Below, one piece after another: positions 26,918 through 36,038 of a DNA stretch of 64,000 nt. Origin of the DNA: Aestuariibaculum suncheonense (GTDB lineage Bacteria > Bacteroidota > Bacteroidia > Flavobacteriales > Flavobacteriaceae); assembly GCF_014596935.1 (NCBI RefSeq), contig NZ_JACVXC010000005.1, positions 18,621 through 82,620 on the forward strand, in the 5' to 3' direction. Every line of letters starts with the position of its first letter. Position 1 is the stretch's first letter. A model generated the notes under the pieces. That model had not been told where the DNA came from and did not search any database. It saw only the letters and a program-made list of their open reading frames with translations. A program made the position numbers and the translations under genes.

Positions 26918-26950
26918 AAAGTGGTAAAATGTGGTAAAATGTGGTAAAAT
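26918..26950 (+). promoter_or_regulatory. Candidate MraZ operator: three tandem 10-bp repeats
   Basis: GTGGTAAAAT occurs three times without interruption at 26921-26950, preceded by AAA. Arrays of GTG-type boxes at a 10-bp period in front of mraZ are the known binding sites of MraZ in other bacteria. The array ends 6 bp before a -7 element (26957-26964), so it covers the -33 region of the division-cluster promoter. Confidence 0.75.
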
Positions 26951-26956
26951 TTTCAA

Positions 26957-26964
26957 TATATTTG
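26957..26964 (+). promoter_or_regulatory. Probable -7 element of the division cluster
   Basis: TATATTTG matches TAnnTTTG and lies 33 bases before the mraZ start codon. The -33 position falls inside the candidate MraZ operator, with no separate TTTG box. Confidence 0.6.
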
Positions 26965-26997
26965 AAACACAAACCGTTAACGTATTTGTAAACCACA

Positions 26998-27468
26998 GTG
27001 GACTTATTGACAGGAACATACGATTGTAAAGTAGACGCCAAAGGTAGATTGATGATGCCTGCGCCGTTGAAAAAGCAGTTGTCTTCTATCTTAGAAGACG
27101 GTTTTGTGCTGCGTCGTTCGGTGTTTCAAAAATGTTTAGAGTTGTATCCTATGGCTGAATGGCAACTGCTAATGCAGAAGATGAACAAGTTAAACCGGTT
27201 TAAAAAACGCAATAACGATTTTATTCGTCGTTTTACGGCCGGGGTTAAAGTTGTTGAAATAGATGCTAACGGGCGTTTATTAATTCCAAAAGACTTAACG
27301 GTGTTTGCAAATATTTCAAAAGATATTGTGGTGGCTTCGGCGATAAACATTGTTGAAATATGGGATAAAGATTTATATGAACAAGCCATTGATGATGCAG
27401 CTGATGATTTTGCTGATTTAGCTGAAGAGGTAATGGGACAAGATGATGAAGATTATGGAATATCATAA
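26998..27468 (+). CDS. mraZ: Transcriptional regulator and division-cluster protein MraZ
   Basis: A 156-residue DNA-binding protein with two AbrB-like half-domains, recognised by DAKGRLMMPAPLK (about 13-25) and DANGRLLIPKDL (about 88-99). The start is a GTG at 26998, which gives the normal family N-terminus; no nearby ATG fits. MraZ controls its own operon by binding short repeats upstream, and three such repeats lie at 26921-26950. The last bases overlap the rsmH start. It is the first gene of a cluster of thirteen division and cell-wall genes running to ftsZ. Confidence 0.95.
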   Translation: MDLLTGTYDCKVDAKGRLMMPAPLKKQLSSILEDGFVLRRSVFQKCLELYPMAEWQLLMQKMNKLNRFKKRNNDFIRRFTAGVKVVEIDANGRLLIPKDLTVFANISKDIVVASAINIVEIWDKDLYEQAIDDAADDFADLAEEVMGQDDEDYGIS

Positions 27469-28351
27469 CCCAGTATTGTTAAAGGAAACGGTTGATGGAT
27501 TAAATATTAATCCGGATGGTATCTATGTGGATGTGACTTTTGGAGGTGGCGGACATAGTAGAGAAATATTAAGCAGACTGAGCGAGAAAGGAAAGTTATT
27601 TGCTTTCGATCAGGATTTGGACGCTCTTGAAAATAAAATTGATGATCCGAGATTTACATTGATTAATGAGAATTTCAGACATATTAAACGCTTTTTAAGA
27701 TTTCATGGTGTAAGAAAGGTTGATGGAATCTTGGCGGACTTCGGCGTGTCATCTCATCAGTTTGATGTGGCAGAACGTGGGTTTTCAACACGTTTTGATG
27801 CGGATTTGGATATGCGAATGAATCAGAAGAATGCATTGTCTGCGTATCATGTGGTAAATGAATATGATGAAGAACAATTAAGAGCGGTGTTGGCTCAATA
27901 TGGTGAGTTGCGTTCGGCACCGACCATGGCGAGGTTGATTATTGAAAAACGAGAAGAAGCACCAATCGTAACTAGTGAGCAGTTAAAAACGGTGTTGAAA
28001 AAGTTTTTATCGCCTAAACATGAGAATAAAATTCTGGCACAAATCTATCAGGCCATTCGAATTGAAGTGAATCAGGAGATTGAAGTAATAAAAGAATTGT
28101 TGTTGCAGGCGCCGGAAATATTAAATGAAAAAGGGCGATTAAGTTTGATTTCGTACCACTCGTTAGAGGATCGTTTAGTAAAACGCTTTATAAGAAACGG
28201 GATGTTTGAAGGGGAGCCGGAGCGCGATATGTTTGGAAATTTCGAAGTGCCTTTTAAAAAAGTAGGCGGTTTAATTGTTCCGACAAAAGAAGAAATAAAA
28301 ATTAATAGTAGAGCTAGAAGTGCAAAATTAAGAATAGCCGAAAAGATATAA
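27455..28351 (+). CDS. rsmH: 16S rRNA (cytosine(1402)-N4)-methyltransferase
   Basis: Methylates C1402 of 16S rRNA using S-adenosylmethionine. The start at 27455 (MEYHNPVLLKETVDGL) matches the family; in-frame ATGs at 27443 and 27446 would add four or three residues. The SAM-binding loop is DVTFGGGGHS, and ADFGVSSHQFD and RGFSTRFDADLDMRM are further family motifs. The C-terminus carries ISYHSLEDRLVKRF. The gene overlaps mraZ by 14 bases and its stop directly precedes ftsL. Confidence 0.96.
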   Translation: MEYHNPVLLKETVDGLNINPDGIYVDVTFGGGGHSREILSRLSEKGKLFAFDQDLDALENKIDDPRFTLINENFRHIKRFLRFHGVRKVDGILADFGVSSHQFDVAERGFSTRFDADLDMRMNQKNALSAYHVVNEYDEEQLRAVLAQYGELRSAPTMARLIIEKREEAPIVTSEQLKTVLKKFLSPKHENKILAQIYQAIRIEVNQEIEVIKELLLQAPEILNEKGRLSLISYHSLEDRLVKRFIRNGMFEGEPERDMFGNFEVPFKKVGGLIVPTKEEIKINSRARSAKLRIAEKI

Positions 28352-28669
28352 ATGAAAAAAAATATCTATAGAATATTAAAAGGAACATTTTTAGTTAGTG
28401 ATGATGCTTTTAAAAACTGGAGGTTCATCATTTTTGTTTCCGTTTTAGCTATAGTAATGATTGCAAGTTCGCATAGTGCAGATAAAAAGGTATATGAAAT
28501 TGCACGGTTGAAAAATGAAGTTAACGAAATGCGTTCAGCGTTTATAGATGGCCGATCGAGGTTGATGAAACTTAAAATGGAATCGGCAGTAATTAATGTA
28601 ATGAAAGATAAAGGAATTGCGCCATCGGTAATTCCGCCAAAAAAAATAAGAATTAAATCACAAAACTAA
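28352..28669 (+). CDS. ftsL: Cell-division protein FtsL-like
   Basis: A 105-residue protein with a short cytoplasmic start, one membrane helix (about residues 25-42) and a periplasmic coiled-coil-like segment rich in Leu, Glu, Lys and Arg. This is the FtsL layout, and its position between rsmH and the transpeptidase gene is diagnostic. FtsL sequence is poorly conserved, so the call relies on topology and context. It starts immediately after the rsmH stop. Confidence 0.85.
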   Translation: MKKNIYRILKGTFLVSDDAFKNWRFIIFVSVLAIVMIASSHSADKKVYEIARLKNEVNEMRSAFIDGRSRLMKLKMESAVINVMKDKGIAPSVIPPKKIRIKSQN

Positions 28670-28676
28670 CCAACAC

Positions 28677-30683
28677 TTGGCAGTAAACGAGAAAAACATA
28701 TTAAACCGCTTGTATTTCATATCAGGATGTATGTTCGTCTTTGGTGTTGCTGTGTTGTTCAAATTGTTTAGCATACAGTTTCTTCAGGGAGAAAAATATC
28801 GTGCGCTTGCCGATACCCGAGTGGTTAAAAATGTTAAGATTCCAGCGAATAGAGGTAATGTATATTCTGTTAAAGGAAACTTATTAGCGACATCGGTGCC
28901 TAAATACGATGTACGTATTGATTTATTGACGCCAACCACATCGACGTTCGAGGAGTATCTTATTCCGCTTAGTGATTCCTTAGCAAAGTATTCCGGACGT
29001 TCTTCAGGTTATTATCAAAAAACCTTACGGAAAGAGCGTGCCAATAGAAACCGGTATTTTTTACTGGCCAGAAATGTGGGATATGGCGATTATATACGTT
29101 TAAGAAATTTTCCGCTGTTGCGATTAGGTGCATTTAAAGGCGGTCTGATTGTGGAGCAAACCACCAAACGGGAACATCCTATGGGGGCTATTGCACAACG
29201 TTCTATAGGTTATGAAAGATTTGATGAAGATGGAAATGTAACTCGCGCCGGAATTGATGGCGCTTTTGGCGTTAAATACCTGAGAGGAACTGACGGGCAA
29301 CGAAGAAAGCAGAAAATAGGAAAAGGACAGTGGAAACCACTAAGTGATGCCAACGAAATAGAGCCTAAAGATGGCTATGATGTGTATACGACTATCGATG
29401 TGAATATTCAGGATATAGCGCATCATGCTTTATTGAAGCAGTTAGAAGAATACGAGGCTGATCATGGTTGTGTAGTTGTTATGGAGGCGAAAACCGGTGA
29501 AATTCGTGCGATTTCTAATTTAGGTAGAAATGAAAATGGTAAATATTACGAGCGCTTAAACTATGCGGTTGGTGAGGCGCACGAACCAGGTTCAACCTTC
29601 AAAGTGATGGCTTTAATGGCGGCTTTAGAAGATAAAGTGGTTGATACATCAACGGTTATTAATACAGGGCTAGGGTATAAACAGTTTTATGGTCGAGGTA
29701 TTTATGATACCCACGGTCACGGAAAAATCTCTGTAGCAAGGACTTTAGAAGTGTCTTCTAATATTGGTTTGGCAACAATTGTTGATCAAGGGTACGCTAA
29801 GCAGCCACAAAAATTTGTGAATCATCTTCAGGATTGGGGTTTAGATAAACCTCTTGGTTTGCCAATTCTTGGCGAAGGCGAGCCTGTGATTCCGAAACCG
29901 GGAGATAAACTATGGAGTAGAAATGCACTGCCATCTATGGCATATGGCTATAATTTAAAATTAACGCCATTACAAACCTTAACATTTTATAATGCCATTG
30001 CAAATAATGGGGTCATGGTAAAACCTAGATTTATTCGTGAAGTGAAGGAATTAGATCAGGTGGTGGAATCGTTTGATGAGGTTGAAGAAGGTGATAAAAT
30101 TTGTTCGGAAAAAACGCTGAAAGAAATTCAAAATATTTTGAAGCATGTTGTTGAACGGGGAACCGGACGTTCCTTATATTCGCCGTATTTTTCTATGGCG
30201 GGTAAAACGGGTACAGCACAGACGGAATATTGGATGAAAGACTGGAAAGAAAATAGAAGATATATTTCTTCGTTTGCCGGATATTTTCCTGCCGATAATC
30301 CTAAATATTCCTGCATTGTAGTGATTCATAAGCCTAGTGTGAAAAAAGGGTATTATGGAGCCGATGTTACTGGGCCTGTATTCAAAAGAATTGCGCAAAA
30401 GATTCATACCGACACACCAATAATTGATGAAGTGCAGACTTTAGAAGTAAAGCGTGCTTCGGTAGAAAAAGAATTTAATAGTTTCTATGAAACGGCACAA
30501 ACCTACAAAACCATAATGCCTAATGTAGTTGGTTTACCAGCTATGGATGCTGTGGCGCTGTTAGAAAATATGCAGGTAAGTATAAAAGTGAAATTGCAAG
30601 GTAGCGGCGTTGTAAAAAGTCAGTCTATCGATAAAAATATAAAGTTAAAGGATAATCAAACCATTGTGTTAACAGCTTCATGA
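28677..30683 (+). CDS. ftsI: Division transpeptidase (penicillin-binding protein 3 type) with PASTA domain
   Basis: A 668-residue septal peptidoglycan transpeptidase. The start is a TTG at 28677; no ATG is nearby and the N-terminus agrees with relatives. One membrane helix (about 12-30) precedes the dimerisation domain. The transpeptidase domain has the nucleophile in EPGSTFKVM (SxxK), SSN as the second motif and KTGTA as the third. The final 60 residues, from MPNVVGLPAMDAVALL, form one PASTA domain, a feature of Bacteroidetes homologues that is absent from E. coli FtsI. The stop overlaps the murE start by 4 bases. Confidence 0.94.
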   Translation: MAVNEKNILNRLYFISGCMFVFGVAVLFKLFSIQFLQGEKYRALADTRVVKNVKIPANRGNVYSVKGNLLATSVPKYDVRIDLLTPTTSTFEEYLIPLSDSLAKYSGRSSGYYQKTLRKERANRNRYFLLARNVGYGDYIRLRNFPLLRLGAFKGGLIVEQTTKREHPMGAIAQRSIGYERFDEDGNVTRAGIDGAFGVKYLRGTDGQRRKQKIGKGQWKPLSDANEIEPKDGYDVYTTIDVNIQDIAHHALLKQLEEYEADHGCVVVMEAKTGEIRAISNLGRNENGKYYERLNYAVGEAHEPGSTFKVMALMAALEDKVVDTSTVINTGLGYKQFYGRGIYDTHGHGKISVARTLEVSSNIGLATIVDQGYAKQPQKFVNHLQDWGLDKPLGLPILGEGEPVIPKPGDKLWSRNALPSMAYGYNLKLTPLQTLTFYNAIANNGVMVKPRFIREVKELDQVVESFDEVEEGDKICSEKTLKEIQNILKHVVERGTGRSLYSPYFSMAGKTGTAQTEYWMKDWKENRRYISSFAGYFPADNPKYSCIVVIHKPSVKKGYYGADVTGPVFKRIAQKIHTDTPIIDEVQTLEVKRASVEKEFNSFYETAQTYKTIMPNVVGLPAMDAVALLENMQVSIKVKLQGSGVVKSQSIDKNIKLKDNQTIVLTAS

Positions 30684-32143
30684 TAGCTTTAAAAGACATA
30701 TTATATAAAGTAACTATAAACGCAGTAGTGGGTAACACGGCTGTGAATGTTGCGGCTATTGATTTTGATTCTCGAAGCATCAAAAGTGGTGATGTGTTTG
30801 TGGCTATAGCAGGAAGTGTAGTTGATGGACATCAATATATAGATGTTGCTATCAAGCAAGGCGCAGTTGCGGTTATTTGTGAAACTTTACCGGATAATTT
30901 AGAGGAAGGCGTGACTTATGTTGAGGTTGATAATTCGCATAAGGCTTTGGCAATTATGGCATCGAATTATTACGGTGTACCATCCGAAAATTTAAAATTG
31001 GTTGGTGTTACCGGAACCAACGGAAAGACAACCGTAACCAGTTTGTTGTATCAGCTATTTAAAAAAGCGGGGTATAAAGTTGGATTGTTATCAACGGTGA
31101 AAATTATGGTTGATGAAAAGGAATATAAAGCGACACATACCACGCCAGATTCCTTAACAATCAACAAATATTTAAAAATGATGAATGATGAAGGTGTTGA
31201 GTTTTGCTTTATGGAAGTGAGCTCACATGGTATTCATCAGCATAGAACCACCGGATTGCATTTTGAAGGAGGCGTGTTTACTAACTTATCACACGACCAT
31301 TTAGATTATCACAACACCTTTGCAGAATATCGCGATGTGAAAAAGTCGTTTTTCGATAACCTGCCAAAAGAAGCTTTTGCTTTAGTAAATATTGATGATA
31401 AAAATGGCTTGGTGATGTTACAAAACACAAAAGCGAGAAAACAAACCTACGCCCTAAAAAGCTACGCCGATTATAAAGCACAGATTTTGGAGAATCAGTT
31501 AGGTGGATTATTGTTAAAAATTAATGAAGCTGAGGTTTGGACACGTCTAATTGGTAGCTTCAATGCGTATAACGTATTATCCATCTATGCGACTGCAGAG
31601 TTGTTAGGCTTAGAAAAAGTAGAAGTGCTTCGATTAATCAGTGAACTGGAAAGTGTTAGCGGACGCTTTCAGTATATGATTTCCAAAGATAAAATCACGG
31701 CTATTGTAGATTACGCTCATACACCTGATGCGCTTAAAAACGTATTAGAAACCATTAATAGTATCCGTACTAAAAATGAAGAGTTAATTACGGTTGTAGG
31801 CTGCGGTGGGGATCGCGATAAGACCAAACGTCCTAAAATGGGGCATATTGCTTCGGCTTTAAGTACAAAAGTGATATTTACAAGCGATAATCCAAGAAGT
31901 GAAGAACCGGAAGCCATATTGGAAGATATTGAAAAAGGTGTCGAGCCTCAAAATTTTAAAAAGACTTTGACGATTGTAGATCGCGCTCAGGCTATTAAAG
32001 CGGCTTGCCAGATGGCACAGCCCAATGATATTATTTTAATTGCAGGCAAAGGACACGAAACCTATCAGGAAATAAAAGGTGTGCGTTCAGACTTTGACGA
32101 TTTTAAAAAGGTGAACGAATTTTTAAAACAATTACAGAAATAA
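30680..32143 (+). CDS. murE: UDP-MurNAc-L-Ala-D-Glu--meso-diaminopimelate ligase
   Basis: Adds the third residue to the peptidoglycan stem peptide. The ATP loop is GVTGTNGKTTVTSL at about 111-124. The motif DNPR in TSDNPRSEEPEAI (about 405-417) selects meso-diaminopimelate over lysine, so the stem peptide should carry meso-DAP, consistent with a Gram-negative wall. Length of 487 residues is normal. It follows ftsI with a 4-base overlap and precedes mraY by 11 bases. murF, usually next in proteobacteria, is absent from this cluster. Confidence 0.96.
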   Translation: MIALKDILYKVTINAVVGNTAVNVAAIDFDSRSIKSGDVFVAIAGSVVDGHQYIDVAIKQGAVAVICETLPDNLEEGVTYVEVDNSHKALAIMASNYYGVPSENLKLVGVTGTNGKTTVTSLLYQLFKKAGYKVGLLSTVKIMVDEKEYKATHTTPDSLTINKYLKMMNDEGVEFCFMEVSSHGIHQHRTTGLHFEGGVFTNLSHDHLDYHNTFAEYRDVKKSFFDNLPKEAFALVNIDDKNGLVMLQNTKARKQTYALKSYADYKAQILENQLGGLLLKINEAEVWTRLIGSFNAYNVLSIYATAELLGLEKVEVLRLISELESVSGRFQYMISKDKITAIVDYAHTPDALKNVLETINSIRTKNEELITVVGCGGDRDKTKRPKMGHIASALSTKVIFTSDNPRSEEPEAILEDIEKGVEPQNFKKTLTIVDRAQAIKAACQMAQPNDIILIAGKGHETYQEIKGVRSDFDDFKKVNEFLKQLQK

Positions 32144-32154
32144 AAGAATAGTAG

Positions 32155-33396
32155 ATGCTGTATTATTTATTTGAATATTTAGAACAACAATTCCAAATTC
32201 CGGGAGCTTCACTTTTTGGGTTTATCACCTTCAGAGCGGCTTTGGCTATGATTTTGTCATTGTTAATATCTACTATTTACGGAAAGCGAATCATTCGTTT
32301 TTTACAAAAAAAACAAATGGGTGAAACCATTAGAGATTTAGGTCTTGAAGGGCAAAGTGAAAAAGCAGGAACGCCTACTATGGGAGGAATCATCATCATT
32401 TTGGCAACCTTAATACCAGTTTTATTACTTGCTAAACTCGAAAATATATATATCATACTGCTAATCATAACGACCGTTTGGATGGGTGTAATTGGTTTTA
32501 TTGATGATTATTTAAAGAAATTCAAACAAGATAAAGAAGGTTTAAAAGGACGTTTTAAAGTTCTCGGGCAGATTGGTTTGGGAGTAATTGTAGGAGCAAC
32601 ATTATACTTTCATAACGATGTAACCATAAAAGAAAAAGTATCGGTTGAACAACAGCAAGAAATTGTTGCTCAAGAGGCTAATGTGTCTCCAGCCAAATTG
32701 TTTAATAACGAAGAAAAGTCAACAAAAACAACTATTCCATTTGTTAAAGGAAACGAGTTTGATTACGCCGATTTAATCACATGGATTAGTCCTGGTTTAG
32801 AAAAGTACGCATGGGTGGTATTTATTCTTGCTACGATTTTTATCATCACAGCCGTTTCAAATGGTGCAAATTTAACTGATGGTATCGATGGGCTGGCAGC
32901 AGGAACATCAGCGATTATTGTGTTAACATTAGGGATTTTTGCTTTCGTTTCGGGACATATCGTATTCTCTGAATATTTGAACATTATGTATATTCCTCGC
33001 ATTGAGGAAATCACCATTTATATCACGGCTTTTGTTGGAGCTTTAATAGGGTTTTTATGGTATAATACCTATCCAGCACAAGTATTTATGGGAGATACAG
33101 GGAGTTTAACCATTGGCGGAATTATTGCTGTTATTGCCATTGCTGTTCGTAAAGAATGGTTAATTCCGGTGTTGTGTGGTATTTTCCTGGCTGAGAATTT
33201 ATCGGTGGTAATGCAGGTAAGCTGGTTTAAATATACCAAAAAGAAATATGGTCAAGGACGTCGCATTTTCAAAATGTCGCCGTTGCACCACCATTATCAG
33301 AAATCAGGATATCACGAGAGTAAAATAGTAACACGATTCTGGATTGTTGGCATTTTGTTGGCCATCCTTTCCATCGTGACCTTGAAAATTAGATAA
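32155..33396 (+). CDS. mraY: Phospho-N-acetylmuramoyl-pentapeptide transferase
   Basis: Makes lipid I by moving phospho-MurNAc-pentapeptide to undecaprenyl phosphate in the inner membrane. The 413-residue protein has about ten helices. Catalytic loops include [21 protein letters not shown] and the HHH-type stretch [10 protein letters not shown] hydrophilic insert of about 50 residues at roughly 155-205 (rich in Glu, Gln and Lys) makes it longer than E. coli MraY, as in many Bacteroidetes. Confidence 0.96.
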   Translation: MLYYLFEYLEQQFQIPGASLFGFITFRAALAMILSLLISTIYGKRIIRFLQKKQMGETIRDLGLEGQSEKAGTPTMGGIIIILATLIPVLLLAKLENIYIILLIITTVWMGVIGFIDDYLKKFKQDKEGLKGRFKVLGQIGLGVIVGATLYFHNDVTIKEKVSVEQQQEIVAQEANVSPAKLFNNEEKSTKTTIPFVKGNEFDYADLITWISPGLEKYAWVVFILATIFIITAVSNGANLTDGIDGLAAGTSAIIVLTLGIFAFVSGHIVFSEYLNIMYIPRIEEITIYITAFVGALIGFLWYNTYPAQVFMGDTGSLTIGGIIAVIAIAVRKEWLIPVLCGIFLAENLSVVMQVSWFKYTKKKYGQGRRIFKMSPLHHHYQKSGYHESKIVTRFWIVGILLAILSIVTLKIR

Positions 33397-33399
33397 AAA

Positions 33400-33428
33400 T
33401 TGTCATTTCTGCGGAGGCAGGAATCTTA
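33400..33428. repeat. Short palindromic element between mraY and murD
   Basis: ATTTCTGC and GCAGGAAT form an 8-bp inverted repeat with one G-T wobble around GGAG. This palindrome type recurs between genes in many flavobacterial genomes (recollection, not searched). It is the only filler in a 47-bp gap inside the division cluster. Confidence 0.5.
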
Positions 33429-33443
33429 TGAATTGAAAACGAA

Positions 33444-34781
33444 ATGGCAAAACAGAGAATAGTAATATTGGGCGGAGGAGAAAGTGGAGTAGGAACTGCA
33501 CTTCTGGCGAAGGTGAAAGGGTACGAGGTTTTTGTATCAGATAAGGGAAAAATAAAAGATAAATATAGACAGGTTCTTATACATAATGAGATTGAATGGG
33601 AAGATGAAATGCATTCGGAAGCTAAAATTTTAAATGCTGATATCGTGATGAAAAGTCCAGGTATTCCTGATAAGGCGCCTTTGGTAATGCAAATTCGAGA
33701 AAAGGGAATTCAGGTGGTTTCAGAAATCGAGTTCGCATCAAAATTTACCAAAGCAACCATTGTCGGAATTACCGGAAGTAACGGTAAAACTACAACGTCA
33801 ACCTTAACACATTACATTTTGAAGCAAGAGCTGAATGTGGGTTTAGGAGGGAATATCGGTGATAGCTTTGCGAAGCAGGTTTTAGAACACAATTATCCGA
33901 ATTATGTTTTAGAAATCAGTAGTTTTCAGTTAGACGATATCGAAACCTTTAAACCGAAAATTGCAGTATTGCTTAACGTGACGCCTGATCATTTAGATCG
34001 CTATGATTATAAGTTTGAAAATTATATCGCATCAAAATTCAGGATTGCAGAAAATCAGACGAAAGAAGATTATTTGATTTATGATGCAGATGATGAAGTG
34101 ATCACCAATTGGTTAAAAAGACACCCAGTTCAATCAACATTATTACCGTTTTCAATAACAAAAAAAGTAGAGAAGGGCGCGTATTTAGAAGAGGAAAAGA
34201 TGATTATAGCAATCGATAATAACCAGATACATATGTCAACAAACAATCTTGCATTAGAAGGAAAGCATAATATTAAAAATGCTATGGCGGCCTCAACCGT
34301 AGCGCATTTGCTTAAAATTAGAAAGCAGACGATTCGTGAGAGCTTAGAAAGTTTTCAGGGCGTTGAACATCGTTTAGAGCAGGTACTTAAAATTAATAAA
34401 GTGCAATATATAAACGATTCTAAAGCAACGAATGTTAATGCAACTTACTATGCATTAGAAAGTATGGATGCGCCAACGGTTTGGATTGTAGGCGGAGTTG
34501 ATAAAGGTAATAATTATGAGGAGTTATTCGCTTTTGTAAATGAAAAGGTAAAGGCTATAATTTGTTTGGGTGTTGATAACGAAAAGTTAATTGAAACCTT
34601 CGGGGGTATGGTTGACACCATGGTGGAAACACAAAGCATGAGCGATGCTGTGAAAATGGCTTATAAGTTATCTGAATCTGGGGATAACGTGTTGTTGTCT
34701 CCGGCATGTGCAAGTTTTGATTTGTTTGAGAATTATGAAGACCGCGGTCGTCAGTTTAAAGAGGCGGTTAGAAATTTATAA
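33444..34781 (+). CDS. murD: UDP-N-acetylmuramoylalanine--D-glutamate ligase
   Basis: Adds D-glutamate to UDP-MurNAc-L-Ala. The N-terminal Rossmann part opens with VILGGGESGVGTALLA. The ATP loop is GITGSNGKTTTSTL at about 109-122, followed by the Mur-ligase central motif LEISSFQLDD and NVTPDHLDRYD. The C-terminal domain holds NDSKATNVNAT and the late SPACASFDLFENYEDRGRQF. Length of 445 residues is normal. It is separated from mraY by a short palindromic element. Confidence 0.96.
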   Translation: MAKQRIVILGGGESGVGTALLAKVKGYEVFVSDKGKIKDKYRQVLIHNEIEWEDEMHSEAKILNADIVMKSPGIPDKAPLVMQIREKGIQVVSEIEFASKFTKATIVGITGSNGKTTTSTLTHYILKQELNVGLGGNIGDSFAKQVLEHNYPNYVLEISSFQLDDIETFKPKIAVLLNVTPDHLDRYDYKFENYIASKFRIAENQTKEDYLIYDADDEVITNWLKRHPVQSTLLPFSITKKVEKGAYLEEEKMIIAIDNNQIHMSTNNLALEGKHNIKNAMAASTVAHLLKIRKQTIRESLESFQGVEHRLEQVLKINKVQYINDSKATNVNATYYALESMDAPTVWIVGGVDKGNNYEELFAFVNEKVKAIICLGVDNEKLIETFGGMVDTMVETQSMSDAVKMAYKLSESGDNVLLSPACASFDLFENYEDRGRQFKEAVRNL

Positions 34782-34822
34782 CTGTTAAGAGCTAAATAGA
34801 ATTTTAAATATATAAGTAAAAA

Positions 34823-36025
34823 GTGCAGGAACTATTTAAAAACATAAAAGGCGATAGATTAATCTGGGCGATAGTAGCTTTATTGGCTATCCTGTCGTTT
34901 TTGCCGGTGTATAGTGCTGCGAGTAATTTAGCATATAAAGGTGAAAACAGTAATACCTTTGCCTTTTTTATAAAGCATTTTATGCACTTGTTTTTAGGTT
35001 TTGCAATCATGTACGGGGTGCATAAAATACCGTATCGATATTTTAGAGGCTTGTCGCTAATTATGATTCCTGTAGTTTTGGTTTTATTGGGAATTACGAT
35101 GCTTCAAGGTACGACTATCGATGGTGCAAATGCGAGTCGATGGATTCAGATTCCTATTGTAGGGATGTCGTTTCAAACATCAACATTTGCTGCGGTGGTA
35201 CTTTTAGTTTATGTGGCACGATACATGTCTAAAATAAAAGATGAGACCATAACTTTTAAAGAATCAATTTTACCACTTTGGACACCGGTATTTTTAGTAT
35301 TAGCATTAATTTTGCCGGCTAACTTATCAACGGCAGCCATCATATTTTTAATGGTGTTGATGTTGGTGTTCTTAGGCGGGTATCCTATTCGGTATTTAGC
35401 GGTCATTGTAGGTTCTGGAGTGTTGGCGTTAACCATGTTTGTTCTAATAGCTAAAGCATTTCCGGGAGCAATGCCAAACCGTGTGGATACTTGGATGAGT
35501 CGTATTGAGAATTTTTCGAATGATGAAGATACCGAAGCCGATTATCAAATTGAAAAAGCAAAGATAGCCATTGCCTCAGGTGGGATTCAGGGTGTTGGAC
35601 CAGGAAAAAGTATTCAGAAGAACTTTTTGCCACAGTCGTCATCCGATTTCATTTTTGCCATCATTGTAGAAGAATATGGCTCTATCGGTGGTGTGTTCAT
35701 TATGGTCATGTACATGTGGTTACTGTTCAGAATTGTAATCGTAGCTCAAAAGGCCGATACGGTTTTTGGTAAGTTACTGGCGCTTGGTGTCGGTTTGCCT
35801 ATCGTATTTCAGGCATTAATAAATATGGCGGTAGCTGTAGAATTGTTTCCGGTTACGGGGCAGACCCTACCACTAATTAGTAGTGGAGGAACATCGATTT
35901 GGATGACCTGTCTGGCTATTGGAATTGTATTGAGTGTAAGCGCACAGCGCGAAGAAATAAAAGAACAAGAAGAAGTGCTAACGGAAGAAGAAAACCCGTT
36001 GGAAATTTTATCTGAAACGATATAA
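34823..36025 (+). CDS. ftsW: Peptidoglycan glycosyltransferase FtsW
   Basis: A SEDS-family polymerase of 400 residues with about ten membrane helices that forms glycan strands at the septum with the ftsI product. The start is a GTG at 34823. Family stretches include ANASRWIQIPIVG, PANLSTAAII, the periplasmic loop SSSDFIFAIIVEEYGSIGG and PVTGQTLPLISSGGTS near the end. The final 25 residues are acidic. It lies 41 bases after murD and 13 bases before murG. Confidence 0.95.
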   Translation: MQELFKNIKGDRLIWAIVALLAILSFLPVYSAASNLAYKGENSNTFAFFIKHFMHLFLGFAIMYGVHKIPYRYFRGLSLIMIPVVLVLLGITMLQGTTIDGANASRWIQIPIVGMSFQTSTFAAVVLLVYVARYMSKIKDETITFKESILPLWTPVFLVLALILPANLSTAAIIFLMVLMLVFLGGYPIRYLAVIVGSGVLALTMFVLIAKAFPGAMPNRVDTWMSRIENFSNDEDTEADYQIEKAKIAIASGGIQGVGPGKSIQKNFLPQSSSDFIFAIIVEEYGSIGGVFIMVMYMWLLFRIVIVAQKADTVFGKLLALGVGLPIVFQALINMAVAVELFPVTGQTLPLISSGGTSIWMTCLAIGIVLSVSAQREEIKEQEEVLTEEENPLEILSETI

Positions 36026-36038
36026 ATAGGATTAATTA

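Noticed and set aside
26921-26950. Tandem 10-bp repeats as a CRISPR or tandem-repeat locus
   Set aside because: There are no spacers, and place and period fit an MraZ operator. No CRISPR array or cas gene is present in the window.
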